Assembly (NCBI RefSeq): GCF_008831285.2
Contig: NC_045150.1
Coordinates: 8,816,001 to 8,880,000, forward strand
Reading direction: 5' to 3'
DNA: 64,000 nucleotides
DNA from: Nymphaea colorata
Taxonomy: Eukaryota; Streptophyta; Magnoliopsida; Nymphaeales; Nymphaeaceae
The position numbers were made by a program, and so were the translations under genes. Below are positions 1 through 10,619 of this stretch, piece by piece (positions within the stretch are counted from its first letter, which is position 1; every line of letters begins with the position of its first letter). The notes below the pieces were generated by a model. It had not been told where the DNA came from, ran no database searches, and saw only the letters and a program-made list of their open reading frames with translations.

Positions 1-501
1 GTCGCCCTGGTCCTTAACAGCGGTGACAACACCCTTCTCTCTCCAGTCCAACGACGAGGGGATGTCGGACATGGACCTGAGCTGCCACCTCCTCTTGCTC
101 CGCTTGTCGCCGCCGCGGCTCCTCTTCGCCGGCCGCCTAATCTTCCTCAAGTAGATGGACTTGAACTCCTCATTGGTGAGGTCTGCGAAGCGGTTCAGCC
201 CGACGGTGTGACCTCCGCCGCCTCTCCGGCCGGCCAGCTCCCTGTTTCTCCGGTCGATGTAGGCGAGGTTGTCCCTGAAGGCCCGGAATCTCCTCTCCCT
301 CTCCCCCGCGTGCCTGTACACCCTCCGGTGGCTCGCACTCCACCTCTCGAACAGGCTCGCCAGCCTCTCCTCCGACTTCAGGTCCTCTGGGTCGTACCCC
401 ATGATCGACGGCAACCCATCAACGTGGCTCGCCTCCGCCACGGAGGACGACGCCCAGAGGGCCAGGAACGCCAGAAACTCCACCATTTTCCGGCCCCCCA
501 T
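1..501 (-). CDS. Papain-like cysteine protease (C1A), exon 1, runs off the left edge
   Basis: Minus-strand reading from ATG at 501-499 gives 167 uninterrupted codons to the window edge. A hydrophobic signal peptide (residues about 6-24, ending SSVAEA) predicts entry into the secretory pathway. An inhibitor I29 prodomain follows, with a complete ERFNIN pattern (E-x3-R-x3-F-x2-N-x3-I-x3-N, inside ERERRFRAFRDNLAYIDRRN) and the GxNxFxD motif in GLNRFADLTNEEF. The mature enzyme begins near IPSSLDWREKGVV and the window stops at VKDQGD, just before the usual intron that precedes the catalytic GSCWAF. The family is made as a zymogen and cleaves proteins in vacuole, lytic bodies or apoplast. The stretch between prodomain and mature domain is very basic, about 12 K/R in 23 residues. 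A second ATG lies five codons downstream. The catalytic residues lie outside the window, so activity cannot be judged. A broken paralogue lies at 18,094-19,128. Confidence 0.88.
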   Translation of the reverse strand, partial: MGGRKMVEFLAFLALWASSSVAEASHVDGLPSIMGYDPEDLKSEERLASLFERWSASHRRVYRHAGERERRFRAFRDNLAYIDRRNRELAGRRGGGGHTVGLNRFADLTNEEFKSIYLRKIRRPAKRSRGGDKRSKRRWQLRSMSDIPSSLDWREKGVVTAVKDQGD

Positions 502-660
502 CGTCACCTTCTTCTTCTCCACTCCCAAGGAGGGTTGTGAGTGTGAGCTTTTGGGTCTGCGGATGCATATAAATCATGGCTACATCCCTCATTCTTTTGG
601 TAGATGGATTCACCCTCTCTCTCTCAACAGATGGTGGGAAGAGACGACGATCATTGTCAC
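502..660 (-). promoter_or_regulatory. Probable core promoter of the protease gene
   Basis: On the minus strand a TATA-like TTTATATG lies at 566-573, about 65-70 bases upstream of the start codon at 501. That spacing suits a short 5' leader. No other element was recognised. Confidence 0.45.
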
Positions 661-2190
661 CTCTTAAATTCGGGGTACTGGTTATCTTACCAAACTGTGC
701 CTGACATCTTGGTCAATGTCATTCATGTCCTTGCCTGGTTGATGATGCGCATGCCATTCGCAAATATCTGCACCGTTTTCTGAATAGAAGATAAATTATA
801 AAAGCTCTAATATATAGTAAAACTTTTCGCATTTTCAATATCAATTATTTTATTTGAGTTAACCCTTGCCCCTAAATGGTTGCTTTGATGTGTTTATTTA
901 TTTTATATTTTTTGCATTTTTTTAATTAATAAGCTAATTTGCTAGAGGGATAGAAGCTAGACATAAAGGGTTGTAGCACTGTGTGGTTGGCTGGAGATGG
1001 ATATTTGGCTGGAGATGGATATTCATGATTCCATTTTCATGGGTTTTTTCTTTTTTCTTTTTCTTTTTTTTTTAAGTAATAACTTAGAATTGTGATTCTA
1101 CAATAAATTCAAAGGTTTACTGACTAGATTTTCAATCCCCAATATTAAAAATTAAAAGCAAAATAGCTAAAGATTTTCATTACGTTTGTTAACTTGGTTG
1201 GTGAAGTTGTTTCCGTAACATTGAGTAGCTTTTGTCTAACTAAAGATTTTCATCGACCTTGCTTTTTCCATTCAAGACAGTGATTTCAAAGAAACTAGCT
1301 AGCGCAAGATTTAGTGGCAGCGGATCGGACACGTGACCAACCGGTCTTAGGTTTGATTCCCCTCAATCTTTACCTTTTCTGCTGGGTTCAATCTTAAATT
1401 CATGGATCTAAAATCTTTGGGATCTCATATCATTGTGGATTTTAGATCCATGTTTTGTTGATTGATTTTTCACATGCTTTTGTTTATATATATATAATCT
1501 TTGGGATCTCATATCATTGTAGATTTCAGATCCATTGTGGAATGTTAGTAATGCTTGGCTTTTTTTCTCATCACTGATGTTTTTGTGAATTGAAAGAATA
1601 ATATATACAATTCAAAAACATCAGCTTGTGCAAGGAGTTGACATCTTCAGAATTCAACCAGTTAGTCAAACCCTTTGAAGTGAGAAATAAGATAATTCAT
1701 CGCAAAAAAAAAAAAAAAATTGAAGCTAACTTTCCAAGTTTCCAACCATTTGTGTCCCAACTCTCAAGACTAAGGGTGCAAATAAGTTTGGTTTGAATCG
1801 TAGTCACAAATAATATCTCAGAGTTTTAAACTATTATGTTTTTCTCGGCAAACTTAAAAAAAATAGAAAAAATATGAAAAAAATATAGTAAAATTTTTAG
1901 AAAACTAAAAAAAAAATAAGTGAGAAACTAATAACACAACACCAAAAGATAAATAGATTTGCAACAAATAAAATATTAAAAAAAAACTATTTGGCATTAA
2001 ATAAACTGAAAAAAGTGAAAAAAATAAATAAAACAGCATTAAAATGCGATTTTTTTGTTTTTTATGTTTTTTTAAAAAACATGTTTATTTTTTAGTTTTA
2101 AAGAGCCATTTAATTTACCATAATTTTCTGCGTTTTCTTTTTTAAAAAAAAAACTCATTTTCTATTACTCTGATCTGAATAACGAATTTT
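661..2190. other. AT-rich spacer with a short hairpin repeat
   Basis: No gene is visible. The stretch is AT-rich with several poly-A and poly-T runs. It contains the small hairpin and direct repeat at 1,401-1,535, annotated separately, and a tRNA-like B-box (GGTTTGATTCC near 1,351) with no recognisable tRNA body. Confidence 0.6.
1401..1535. repeat. Perfect 15-bp inverted repeat plus a direct repeat of its loop
   Basis: CATGGATCTAAAATC at 1,401-1,415 is matched by its exact reverse complement at 1,438-1,452. The loop text ATCTTTGGGATCTCATATCATTG recurs at about 1,498-1,520, followed by a degraded copy of the right arm. It resembles the end of a small transposable element. A B-box-like motif lies about 50 bp upstream, so a tRNA-derived SINE is possible. 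Confidence 0.5.
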
Positions 2191-2217
2191 CAGGGGGAAC
2201 TCCACCGATGGAAGTTC

Positions 2218-2449
2218 TTATCTGTCCTTGACTACAAGTTTTGGGAGCTTTTCGTAATCCGCAAAAGGGATAAACCCATCGAGCGTGCCTACCGGTCTTC
2301 CTTCGGTCTTCTCGCTTTGAGCTGACGACCATTCAAAAGAGGACTCCGCTCGATCACGGGTGACCTTGAATGGTCGATGCTCGGCGTGGTAGTTCAGAAC
2401 GTGGATCTCCTTCCAAGTCCTGCCAATTTTCGAAATGACGACGATGTCC
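2218..2449 (-). other. Exon-like open frame, unrecognised
   Basis: Minus-strand reading from a plausible acceptor (CTACAATAG before GGACATCG at 2,449) is open for 77 codons to TAA at 2,220-2,218. It is a GC-richer island inside very AT-rich DNA. The peptide begins DIVVISKIGRTWKEIHVLNY and ends KLPKLVVKDR, with mixed polar and hydrophobic composition rather than low complexity. I do not recognise the family, there is no in-frame start within the good stretch, and I found no equivalent in unit B. It may be a gene fragment or chance. Confidence 0.25.
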
Positions 2450-3830
2450 CTATTGTAGTTTTTTAAAAATTTTGTTCGTTTATGTCTCGTTAATGAACTG
2501 AAAGCACACGTTTTCTCTACTGAACATGTTGGATTTTAAAAAAAAAATCGAAAATACGCTCAAAGAACAAGACAAGAAAGGTTTATATAAGTTTTTTTTG
2601 CTTTTTACGGCCCGAATTACATGCAAAAGGTTTGATTAAACAAAAGAAACTCGATTTTAATTGTGTTTATTTTATAAAATTTGCATTGATTTTTTCGCCA
2701 CTTTTGACTTAAAAATCTTAAGATGCAAAGCGAAGGATTCAAGGAATCTATTACCCATAAAGAAAAGCATGAGCCTTAAATATTTGCAAAGTTAAGAAAT
2801 TAATAATCGTAAATTGAAAGAAACATTTTTTACCGAACTAGCATAAATTGTTGGCAATAATTTTTAAAATTTTTAATTAACCAACTCCACTCCATTCATT
2901 AGAATCAGGTAGAACTGATTTTTTGCAATTTTCTGATAAAAAAAAGCCCAACACAATATTTTATTAAGCCACCAAGTGTCATTACATTATTATTGTGAGC
3001 AAAGGAGACCTGGAAGGTAGGAAAAATGGAGGAGCCTTCGGGCTTCTTCGGAACAATAGCAATGAATCTCATGCTCACCCAAAGATAAAACAGTTCTCGG
3101 CCTCATCTCAAAAATTACTAAACCCTTAAACCTCATTAATATGTGCTCTCCTATATTAAAACAAGTGCCTGTAGCAACCCCTTTATTTAGGGATTTCTTT
3201 TAATTTTTCTGACTCTTTTTTTATTTTTCACTTTTATCTTAAAAATAATAAAAATTTCAACTTTACTGTACGTAAAAAGGTAAATTAAGAACAAAAAAAA
3301 AGTAGGTTCAACTCAGTGTCTGCTTATAAGAAAAGTAAACGGTAAAACTATAACAGTGACAAATGAATGTCCCCTAGGAAGATGAAAGCGATTGGTTGCT
3401 CTTTTAGGACATTTGAGAGACCTGCAGAATGGCAGATCAGAGGGCATTATAAGCCAAATATTCGGGCACTCCTCATATGATTGGACCTTAGTTTAGAATC
3501 ATTACTGTAAATTTTTACGGTTTATAGTGACTTTAACAATGATTTATGGTCTTTTTAACGATAAATTTTTAAATTCTGTATTTAGCAATGGTCTGGCACA
3601 CAGACAGAAGTTTTTGTCTATCAAACACTAAATATATAACTAATAAATTTTTAATTGGTTTTGAGACATTGACCTGAGTCTTATGCGGCTGATCGATATA
3701 ATTAAACCCAAATCCATGCGGATCGAATCACTGAAACTAAGGTTGTACCGTTTGCCCCTCGGAGACCCCATGTATCTTTGCCCTTGAAACTTGTTGTTGT
3801 TTATGTATTATTGTTCTAACTATGATTATA
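2450..3830. other. AT-rich spacer
   Basis: Many A/T homopolymer runs and no open frame of note. I see no gene, RNA or clear transposon end here. Confidence 0.6.
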
Positions 3831-4241
3831 ATTAGGGGTGAACATGAGCTGAGTCGAGCCCGAGTTCAGTCAGTTTGAGCTCGGCTCAACTAATGAAACA
3901 TCGAGGTCGACTCAGCTCGAGCTCGAGAATAGCTCGATGGAAGCAGCTTGAGCTCGACTCGAGTAAGGCTCAACAAACTCGTTTGAATATAATTGATATT
4001 CATTGTTAAATGTTGAGCTCAAGCTCGACGCGATTAAGGCTCGACAAACTCGTAAACTCGTTTGAATATATTGATTTGATTAAGGCTCGAACTCGACTCG
4101 GCAGTTACGTTTTGAGCTCGAACTCAACTTGATTATTCAAATGGGTTGACTCATGAACTTGAGCTCGATTCGTTAAGCAAATAACTCAGCTCAAACTCGT
4201 TCACGAGTCGAGTTAGCTCGACTCGTTGTTCACCCCTAATT
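3830..4241. mobile_element. MITE with 15-bp perfect terminal inverted repeats, GAGCTCGA-rich interior
   Basis: The left end AATTAGGGGTGAACA (3,830-3,844) is the exact reverse complement of the right end TGTTCACCCCTAATT (4,227-4,241). The interior is dense in GAGCTCGACTCG-like words on both strands. The element is non-coding and about 0.4 kb long, as expected of a non-autonomous DNA transposon. AATT at both outer edges could be the target duplication or part of the repeat. The element at 32,637-33,025 has a similar interior and similar ends. Confidence 0.8.
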
Positions 4242-4577
4242 TTAATGAAAAATCTATCAAGGTGAGTTTTTTTTTTTATCAAACATTTCATTTTTGACCA
4301 CTTTCAAAATCCTTCACCGTGACTTATAACTTGTTCAAATGATCTACCACATCGTCTAATTCGTTCATTTACATGATTTCTAATGTCAATTAGTAGTTAC
4401 ATATGAATGAGTTTCAGATGTTAAACCATACTTTTGTTCATTTTCTTCCGTTCTTTCTTATTAATGTTAGAGTCTCCCAACACACCAGAAAAGTTTTTTT
4501 TCTTTTAATGTTTTAAATATTTCATCATCTTCAATAAATTACTCCTTTTTTAATCGTAGTTTGATTCACGTCTCAAA

Positions 4578-5351
4578 CCATAATCTGATATGAATTGGAA
4601 TGGTAATCTGGTCCAGATTTTTTTCCTGAATCCCACTAATCGGATAGGAAATGCGATATTGCTACCCGATATCTTTGAATTTGGACAATTTCTAATCCGT
4701 TCACAACTCACATAATGGTGCGTGATGTTGAGTTGTACCTAACAATCAAGCCAAAGGAGATTTGGCAGTTGTGTAATTTATCAATCAAAGCAGGACATTT
4801 GAGACTGTTAGCTCTTTAACTTCCCGCCTTTTCCCTTCCGTCCCTCCACAATTTTTGCTTTCCGTTCTGCTTCCCTTCTCTACATCGTCGTCGCCGTCTT
4901 CGCAAGAGAAGTTAGCAATCAAAATCTGAGACTGAACATTCTTCGATCTTTGAGCGTACTGATATCCCAGGATAGATTGATCCATAAATTCCATCGGTCA
5001 GGCTTATCTTTCGAGCTGAGTTATGGATTCCGCTTCTGCGTCACTCATGGATTTGTTCAGTCTTTGCGCAGTGGAGTTTTCGATTCCGAATTTACCCTAG
5101 ATCTGATCCTCGAGTCTGTGTTTTGATTGCTGTCTCTCGAGACTGCCCGATCTTCGTGGGAATCCATCTGCAGGTGTGACCCGTCTGCGTTCTGCTTTAC
5201 ATTGTGTTGTTTTTCCGTTTTCTCTGCTGGGAACTATCTACTATGTCAAAGCTCTTTTCGGTCAAGCTCTTTTCCATCGGCTTAATGAGATCTTCGTCGT
5301 TCGTTATTAATGCGATAAGTTATGTCCGTTTTATTGCCCACGATAGGTTAA
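4578..5351 (+). promoter_or_regulatory. Duplicated promoter/leader-exon-like block, unit A copy
   Basis: The block aligns by eye along its length with 21,434-22,198. It has a pyrimidine-rich CTTCCCGCCTTTTCCCTTCC stretch typical of a plant 5' leader, then ATGGATTCCGCTTCTG near 5,023, then CTGCAG|GTGTGA at 5,174, a good splice donor. The ATG opens only a short frame (MDSASASLMDLFS...) that stops after about 25 codons. The copy in unit B stops even earlier and lacks the GT at the donor position. It could be the first, mostly non-coding exon of a lost gene or a non-coding RNA start. No coding continuation was found. Confidence 0.4.
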
Positions 5352-5726
5352 AACGAAACTGTGGATCGATATCTCTCCTATAAGCCTTTTGCGTGTCGTC
5401 CCTGCTTCGGATTGTTTAGACAGTTCTGGCATTTTAGGTCTCGGACATTAGAATGTCCATCGAAAGCATGTGTAGATATTCTTTTCGGTTGCAGTCTTGC
5501 TAATAATGAGGAACTTGAGATCGAAGTGAATTATTTCACCATTTAGGTGGGCAGATGGTTAAAAGGTCGTTTGATTGCTGTCCGCTGGGACAGGACAGAC
5601 AGGACGTTCTGTCCATTACATCATTGTCCTGTCTTCATGGACAATGGTGTTCCTTGTCCACCGTTTGATGATTTTAGGAACAAAACACTATGTTCTTTTT
5701 GTGCGGCATTTGTTTTGTGTGTGTCT

Positions 5727-5895
5727 GTTCTGTCTGTCTTGTCTGGGGTTTGTTTCGTGCGTGTTTGTTCTGTCTGTTCTGTCCGTCTTGTCCGGCGTTT
5801 GTTTCGTATGTGTTTGTTCTGTCTGTTCTGTCCGTCTTGTCTGACGTTTGTTTTTGTCTTGTCTGATATCCGTTCTGTCTGATGTTTAATATTGT
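5727..5895 (+). repeat. Sub-terminal GTCTGTTCTGTC repeat array of the DNA element
   Basis: Imperfect repeats of TGTTCTGTCTGTTCTGTCCG and GTTTGTTTCGTGTGTG run through this stretch. The right end (8,562-8,660) has related words. Such arrays are usually transposase binding sites. The 111- and 89-codon frames here are repeat translations, not genes. Confidence 0.55.
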
Positions 5896-6183
5896 CTAAC
5901 GTTTGTACTGAAAGAAACCTTCAATTTGAATATCTCATGTATTTATTTTCAGAGAATATTTTATTTACAAGTACAACTTCATCAACATTAAATAAGAAAA
6001 AATAAAAAAACTTAGAAGTCTTTTATCAGGAAGCAATACAAAACACTAGTGAACAAATAAGGAAGCATTCACATCACATTGGAAGGAACATGTTCAAATA
6101 ATATAAGAGCGTGTGCCCTTCACCTCGGTTCTGAAAGTATTTCAAATGAACTCTTTTTGTAAGGAGTAAAAGCATACATTTAA

Positions 6184-6384
6184 TCAAATACATAGGATGT
6201 TTGAGCTCTTCTTTAATATATACATTGGTCCAAATGCTTCCATCATTTTTTGTTCAACCACCTTCATAGTTGTTTCTTTTAGTCTTCCTGATGTCCGCAT
6301 TCCTGAAATCTTAGCTTGCTCTAACATCATCTCAAATAAAAACTGCACTTGCTCTTCACTCTTCATCCCACTGTAGTTTGTCAT
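6184..6384 (-). other. Small ORF inside the DNA element, possible Myb/SANT-like remnant
   Basis: Sixty-six codons from ATG at 6,384. The middle (GRLKETTMKVVEQKMMEAFG) vaguely resembles Myb/SANT-like helper proteins encoded by PIF/Harbinger elements. The resemblance is weak and no complete domain is present. It may be a decayed helper gene of the host transposon. Confidence 0.2.
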
Positions 6385-6579
6385 GGTGGCTACTCATCTA
6401 AGTTTAACAAATATAAGTACAAAAGATCAAGCAATTTAGTTACATGAAATAAGTTTAAACAATTGACTTGTGCGAATAAACAAATATATAACAATAATAT
6501 AAAAAACAAAAGTTAAACATAACTCTTCTAAAAAACATATGTTCTATAAAGAAAGAGATAGACATCATATTTAGGTTGT

Positions 6580-7130
6580 CTTCGTTTTGCATGAGAGAGA
6601 GAGAGATATTATGCTTCTACAAAGAAAGATATTTGAGGTTAAACGTGGACAATCCTTGCAACTGGTTTAAGATCCTTTGCTGCACACTACCATTGCTGGG
6701 TCACAGACATACGATGTGGCACTACATGCATACGAAAAGGGAACACAGGTGTGAAGATGCAGCTTATGGTATGAAGGTGCTCTCCCTCGCACAAGCTAGA
6801 CTGTATATATTGTTGGAAAGAGCAGACTCCCTACTGATGATAGAAGCCAGAGGAAAGGTTTGCAGTTGGCCTCACTATGCTATGTCTGCTTGAGCGAGAG
6901 TGAGACTGCAGATCATGTTCTTTTTTAATGTAATATTGCTAGAAAGGTTTGGAGGAACGTCATAGAGCATTTCGGAGTCAATGGCTCGCTTCCCACATCC
7001 TGCATGGCAGCTTTCAAATGGTGGCATAGGAGAAAGTTTAAACAGAAACTTCTAATGAAATGTTGGAAATCATGTTGCCACCTAATCTATGGTTTTTTTG
7101 GAGACAACGAAACAATAGAAACATGTAAGT
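6580..7130 (+). pseudogene. L1-type LINE relic: reverse-transcriptase C-terminal zinc-binding region
   Basis: Plus-strand text at about 6,850-7,130 reads with stops and shifts as a zf-RVT-like tail: SESETADHVLF, then NIARKVWRNVIEHFG, then FFWRQRNNRNM, a common ending of plant LINE ORF2 proteins. The stops (for example TGA just before SESETADHV) show it is dead. It is nested within the DNA element and has no visible reverse-transcriptase core. Confidence 0.6.
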
Positions 7131-8219
7131 AAAGGAAAAACACAGGCTGTTGTGTAGCATGGAACATCTGTAGGAAGCCAATGGAACGGTGATGCTACTG
7201 TTATATTCCATTTAGCAGTTTGCTATAGGAACGAACACCTGGGTGTAGCAGTGCTTGAAAAACATAAAGAAACAAGTTTCAAGAGTGGCATGGTGTTTTG
7301 GGGACACAGAAGCTCCATGCCTCACCAGCAGTATTTCTTCCCCATCATCTTAAACAGAATAGCTAAAGTTAACCTTAAGAGTGGAGACGAAGACTGTAGG
7401 ACTTTCTATCAAACCATTAACCCAACCAGATGCAAGTGGAATGACATCTATCAATAAAAAACACCATGCCACCTCAAGTTAACGTTAGATAAACCTTCTC
7501 ACTAGGAGAACATTCGCTTTAACCTCAAACTGGTCATCTGCTAACCTGCTTCTCCGAGCAATACAGACACAGAATAGAGGGAAAAACCATAGGTACGGAG
7601 AGGAATAAGGAAGAAATGAAGGCCTGCCTAATTCAAGAAAGAAGGGAAACCTCCAGCTCTAATTTCTTATGAATCAGCTTGTGCAAAAGGTGTGAATGAG
7701 GGAAATTGTCACCGGACCATAGAATCTTCTTAGGCAAGAGTATTTTAATAGCCCATGCTAGCTTAGTTTCCAATACTGTTCGCTGGTCTTCATGTCTGTT
7801 ACATCTTTATGAGATATATTGAAAAAGGTTGAAACCCTCTCTGAGTTCCTCGAGGTTGAAGGTTGGTTCCTGACTTGAAATACATATAGTTACTCTTTAC
7901 AACATAGAAATGTAAAAGTCTGCCATCATGGCTTTCAACAAACACTTGGTGAGCATCTTTTGCCTCGGACCGCAAGTCCATAAGAACCGGCGCAAATAAA
8001 AAGATCGAGAGAGAGGGAAATTCTCCATACCTCTCACCGGTGGACGGAGATGCACGGAGGAAGAGGGCTTCAGTTGTTGTTGCCTATTGGCGTGGAGGAG
8101 GACCGCCCAAAAACACCACCAGAGTGTATAGGAAAAGCCGCCGCTTTCCGAGGTTGTTGGCCCACTGTAGCTTGCACAGGCACAGTCGGTCGGCCGTGGG
8201 TCGGTGACGGGCTGCCCGC

Positions 8220-8330
8220 GAATCGAGATTGAGAGAGCGAGAGAGCTCAGAAAGGAAACTGGAGAGAGCTCAGAAAGGAAACTGGAGAGACAGAGAGAGG
8301 GAAAGAGAGTACTAAACGCGAAAATACCAA
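8220..8330. repeat. GA-rich tract with a 22-23 bp tandem duplication
   Basis: AGAGCTCAGAAAGGAAACTGG occurs twice in a row at about 8,242-8,286 inside a GAGAGA-rich tract near the right end of the DNA element. The long open frames on both strands around 8,204-8,637 follow from purine-rich composition. Confidence 0.6.
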
Positions 8331-8683
8331 ACTATCAAGCGATGCTGCGGCGGTCGCCCTCCAGTGGAGACAGAGGAGAAGGAGTGAAGACGGGGGCGGA
8401 GACGGAGATGCAGGAGAAGGAAGTGCTCGGGGGGTGGAGACGCAGGAGGAGCAGAGGAAGAGATAGGTCGAGGGCAAGGAGAGCTCGGGGTCGCGCGGGA
8501 GGCTGTTCCGTGTTGTTCCGTGGTAAACCATGGAACGCGGTGGAACACTTTAACCTTTTATAGGGCCTGTTCTTTGTCCATCCTGTCTTGAGCGTTCTTT
8601 GTCCAATGTTTGTTTTGATTTTACTAAAACAGAACATGTCTGTTCTGTTCTGTGGCGTTCCAACGCCATCAAACGACCTGTAA

Positions 8684-9533
8684 ATGTACTTAAGGAGTTA
8701 TAGTCTTGAGGTTTCCAATTTCCCTTTGGAATCGGGAAGCAAAATTTTGTTACACAGGATTCGATGTAGGCATCCAAGCATTGATGTTTCTAATCCCTTG
8801 GGCCTTCATCCATATAGTTTGGGCTTTTTACATCCGTTCTGTGCTGAGCTGGGTGACGGACAGCATGACGGTTTTTTTTTTTTTCATATTTTTGACTGAA
8901 TGCTAGCATTTCAAAGCTTGTACTTCTATATGATGTGTTCTGTATGCTGCCTCAGATTCTTTGACTTTATAATTTTGACAAGTCATTTAGTGTATAATCC
9001 TTGACGAGTATGTCTATAAGAGAACTAAATCCGTAAGCTGTTTTCTTTCTTTCTGCCTAGTGTACTGGTTAACCGGTCTCATGCAAATGCATTATTCATA
9101 TTGTAAGCAACTGCTTTTAGTGAGGTAGAGCCCAGCGTGGATAGTAATATGGATAATGTCAAACCATTCTCAAGGAATCTGTACCAGTGGAAGCAACTTA
9201 AAGATTATTCAAACTTGAATGCGGAATGCTTCTATTCCATCGGCTGATTGCAATGACCATAATGTTATGTACGTCCTAAGTATTCGTTTCGAGCAAGAAA
9301 TACTCTCCTTAGTCTCAACAAGTCTAGAGGTGTCACATATTTTACTATAGAATAGGGAAGCTTGCTGGTTTGTTTGGCGCAAGTATTACCAAAAGTTAAA
9401 GGCAAAATGATGCCTTCTATAAGGCTTCGTTTCCGCCGCATGAGAAGAAATTCGCTAATTTTTTTTCTATGATCAGCTGAGAGGCTTAATTTGTACTGCA
9501 CTAAGAAATCTTCATTATGAGTAGGGCCTCAAG
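8684..9533. other. Spacer, no gene seen
   Basis: Unit A sequence between the DNA element and the next shared block. It contains short open frames only. It has no visible counterpart in unit B, so it is either lost there or inserted here. Confidence 0.5.
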
Positions 9534-9815
9534 CTTCTACTACCACCTTTCACACGATAAAGGCATAATTCCTAGTTTATTTGGGGCACCATCTTCTATA
9601 GTTTGTATTTGGGGCACTATCGTCTATAGTTTGCTGTATGTGCTTCTGATGCAAGGTTACTGTTGCTCACCCAAAATGGCTTGTAAACGAATATGCCTTC
9701 AGTTCTGGCAACCATGTTTCCGGCAACCTGGATGCAAACGTTGAAAGTAAACATAAACAAAAGTGAATCTAGTTATGCCTGGGATCATTAGTCTGTCGGA
9801 TCGCATGTTCTGATG
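9534..9815. repeat. Shared block of the segmental duplication, unit A copy
   Basis: Aligns with 22,217-22,462: the same CTTTCACA..GG..AAGGCATAATT, CACCATCTTCTATA and CTAGTTATGCCTGGG..ATTAGTCTGTCGGATCGCATG words in the same order. The copia element of unit B is inserted at the right end of this block. Function unknown. Confidence 0.65.
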
Positions 9816-10615
9816 CCTTGACTTAACTTCTTGCTGATATTTCCTTTGTAAATTAACTTTGTTGGATCTAATTGTTTTATATCCTACAGATCTTACGAAT
9901 GTATCTCAGTCTAATACCGAGTTGTTTTCTGGACCAGGTGTTCGCTCTAAGTCTGTCAGCATGTCGCGCCGTAGATAGTTCAATGCAAAGGACTACCCTA
10001 AACAACCAATTGTGCATCTAGATTAATTACCGGAACCCAGAAAATGAAAACTCATTTGGCACCTCTAATCTTAGTTTCCATTCCCAGATGTAACCAACTT
10101 TTCTTCCCCAATCTCCTTTCTTTCATGACGTTTCTATGCAATACTATAGATTCTTTTGAAAAAAGGGTACCAACAAGATCCTCCGGTGGAGTATTCCATG
10201 GTACTAGGAATAGAATTGATGTCGGCTGAACACTGCTCCCAGGGTAAGATTTTACTGCAGGTCACATGGAAAACTATGGGAATGAGAAGTCGGTGCTAAG
10301 CTGCACCAAGTTTCCATTTATTTAGAAATGGGTCCCTTTGTCTACCTTCCTTCTTTTGTTCCATGGGCATTACCTGTAGTATCTGAATATTCTGTACTAT
10401 TTCTTCCAGCATCGCTTCTCAAATTTCTGTAACTCGCTGCATCCTGCAGGTCAGTGCTCGATGTTTTCCCTTGTATTACCGTGAATAAGTGATTTTTCGT
10501 AGAATTTGTGACATTTTTTCGAATAATTACTAGCCCGAAATACCTTGTAATGTTAAAATATTACTTTTTTAATGGCAATACAATGATATTAACTCTTATT
10601 GTTTTCAATAAATTT
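9816..10615. other. Unit A spacer with weak homology to unit B
   Basis: No gene is visible. AATTAACTTTGTTGGATCTAA at about 9,852 recurs at 26,849-26,920. TGTTAAAATATTACTTTT near 10,550 recurs at 31,497, so both sides of the unit B LINE insertion can be located here. Confidence 0.5.
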
Positions 10616-10619
10616 GGCA

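Larger units (their letters stand above)
5563..8680. mobile_element. PIF/Harbinger-like DNA transposon, non-autonomous, 3.1 kb
   Basis: The left end AGGTCGTTTGAT (5,564-5,575) is matched by ATCAAACGACCT (8,668-8,679). With one extra base on each side the element is flanked by TAA (5,560-5,562 and 8,681-8,683), which fits the 3-bp TWA target duplication of PIF/Harbinger. Sub-terminal regions carry many TGTTCTGTCTGTCC-like words in both orientations. No DDE transposase is visible. A small minus-strand ORF (6,184-6,384) and a LINE relic (about 6,580-7,130) lie inside. The unit B equivalent lacks this stretch, so the insertion probably followed the duplication. The superfamily call rests on target size and end sequence only. 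Confidence 0.6.

Noticed and set aside
208-667. Plus-strand frames of 110 and 132 codons over the protease exon
   Set aside because: The minus strand encodes a clear signal peptide and I29 prodomain. The plus frames are shadows.
1315-1385. tRNA gene at a B-box-like GGTTTGATTCC
   Set aside because: No acceptor stem or anticodon arm can be formed around it.
5547-5882. Cys/Val-rich 111- and 89-codon ORFs
   Set aside because: They come from the sub-terminal GTCTGTTCTGTC repeats of the DNA transposon.
8204-8637. Overlapping frames of 78-119 codons on both strands
   Set aside because: Purine-rich low-complexity sequence at the transposon end. No conserved domain.
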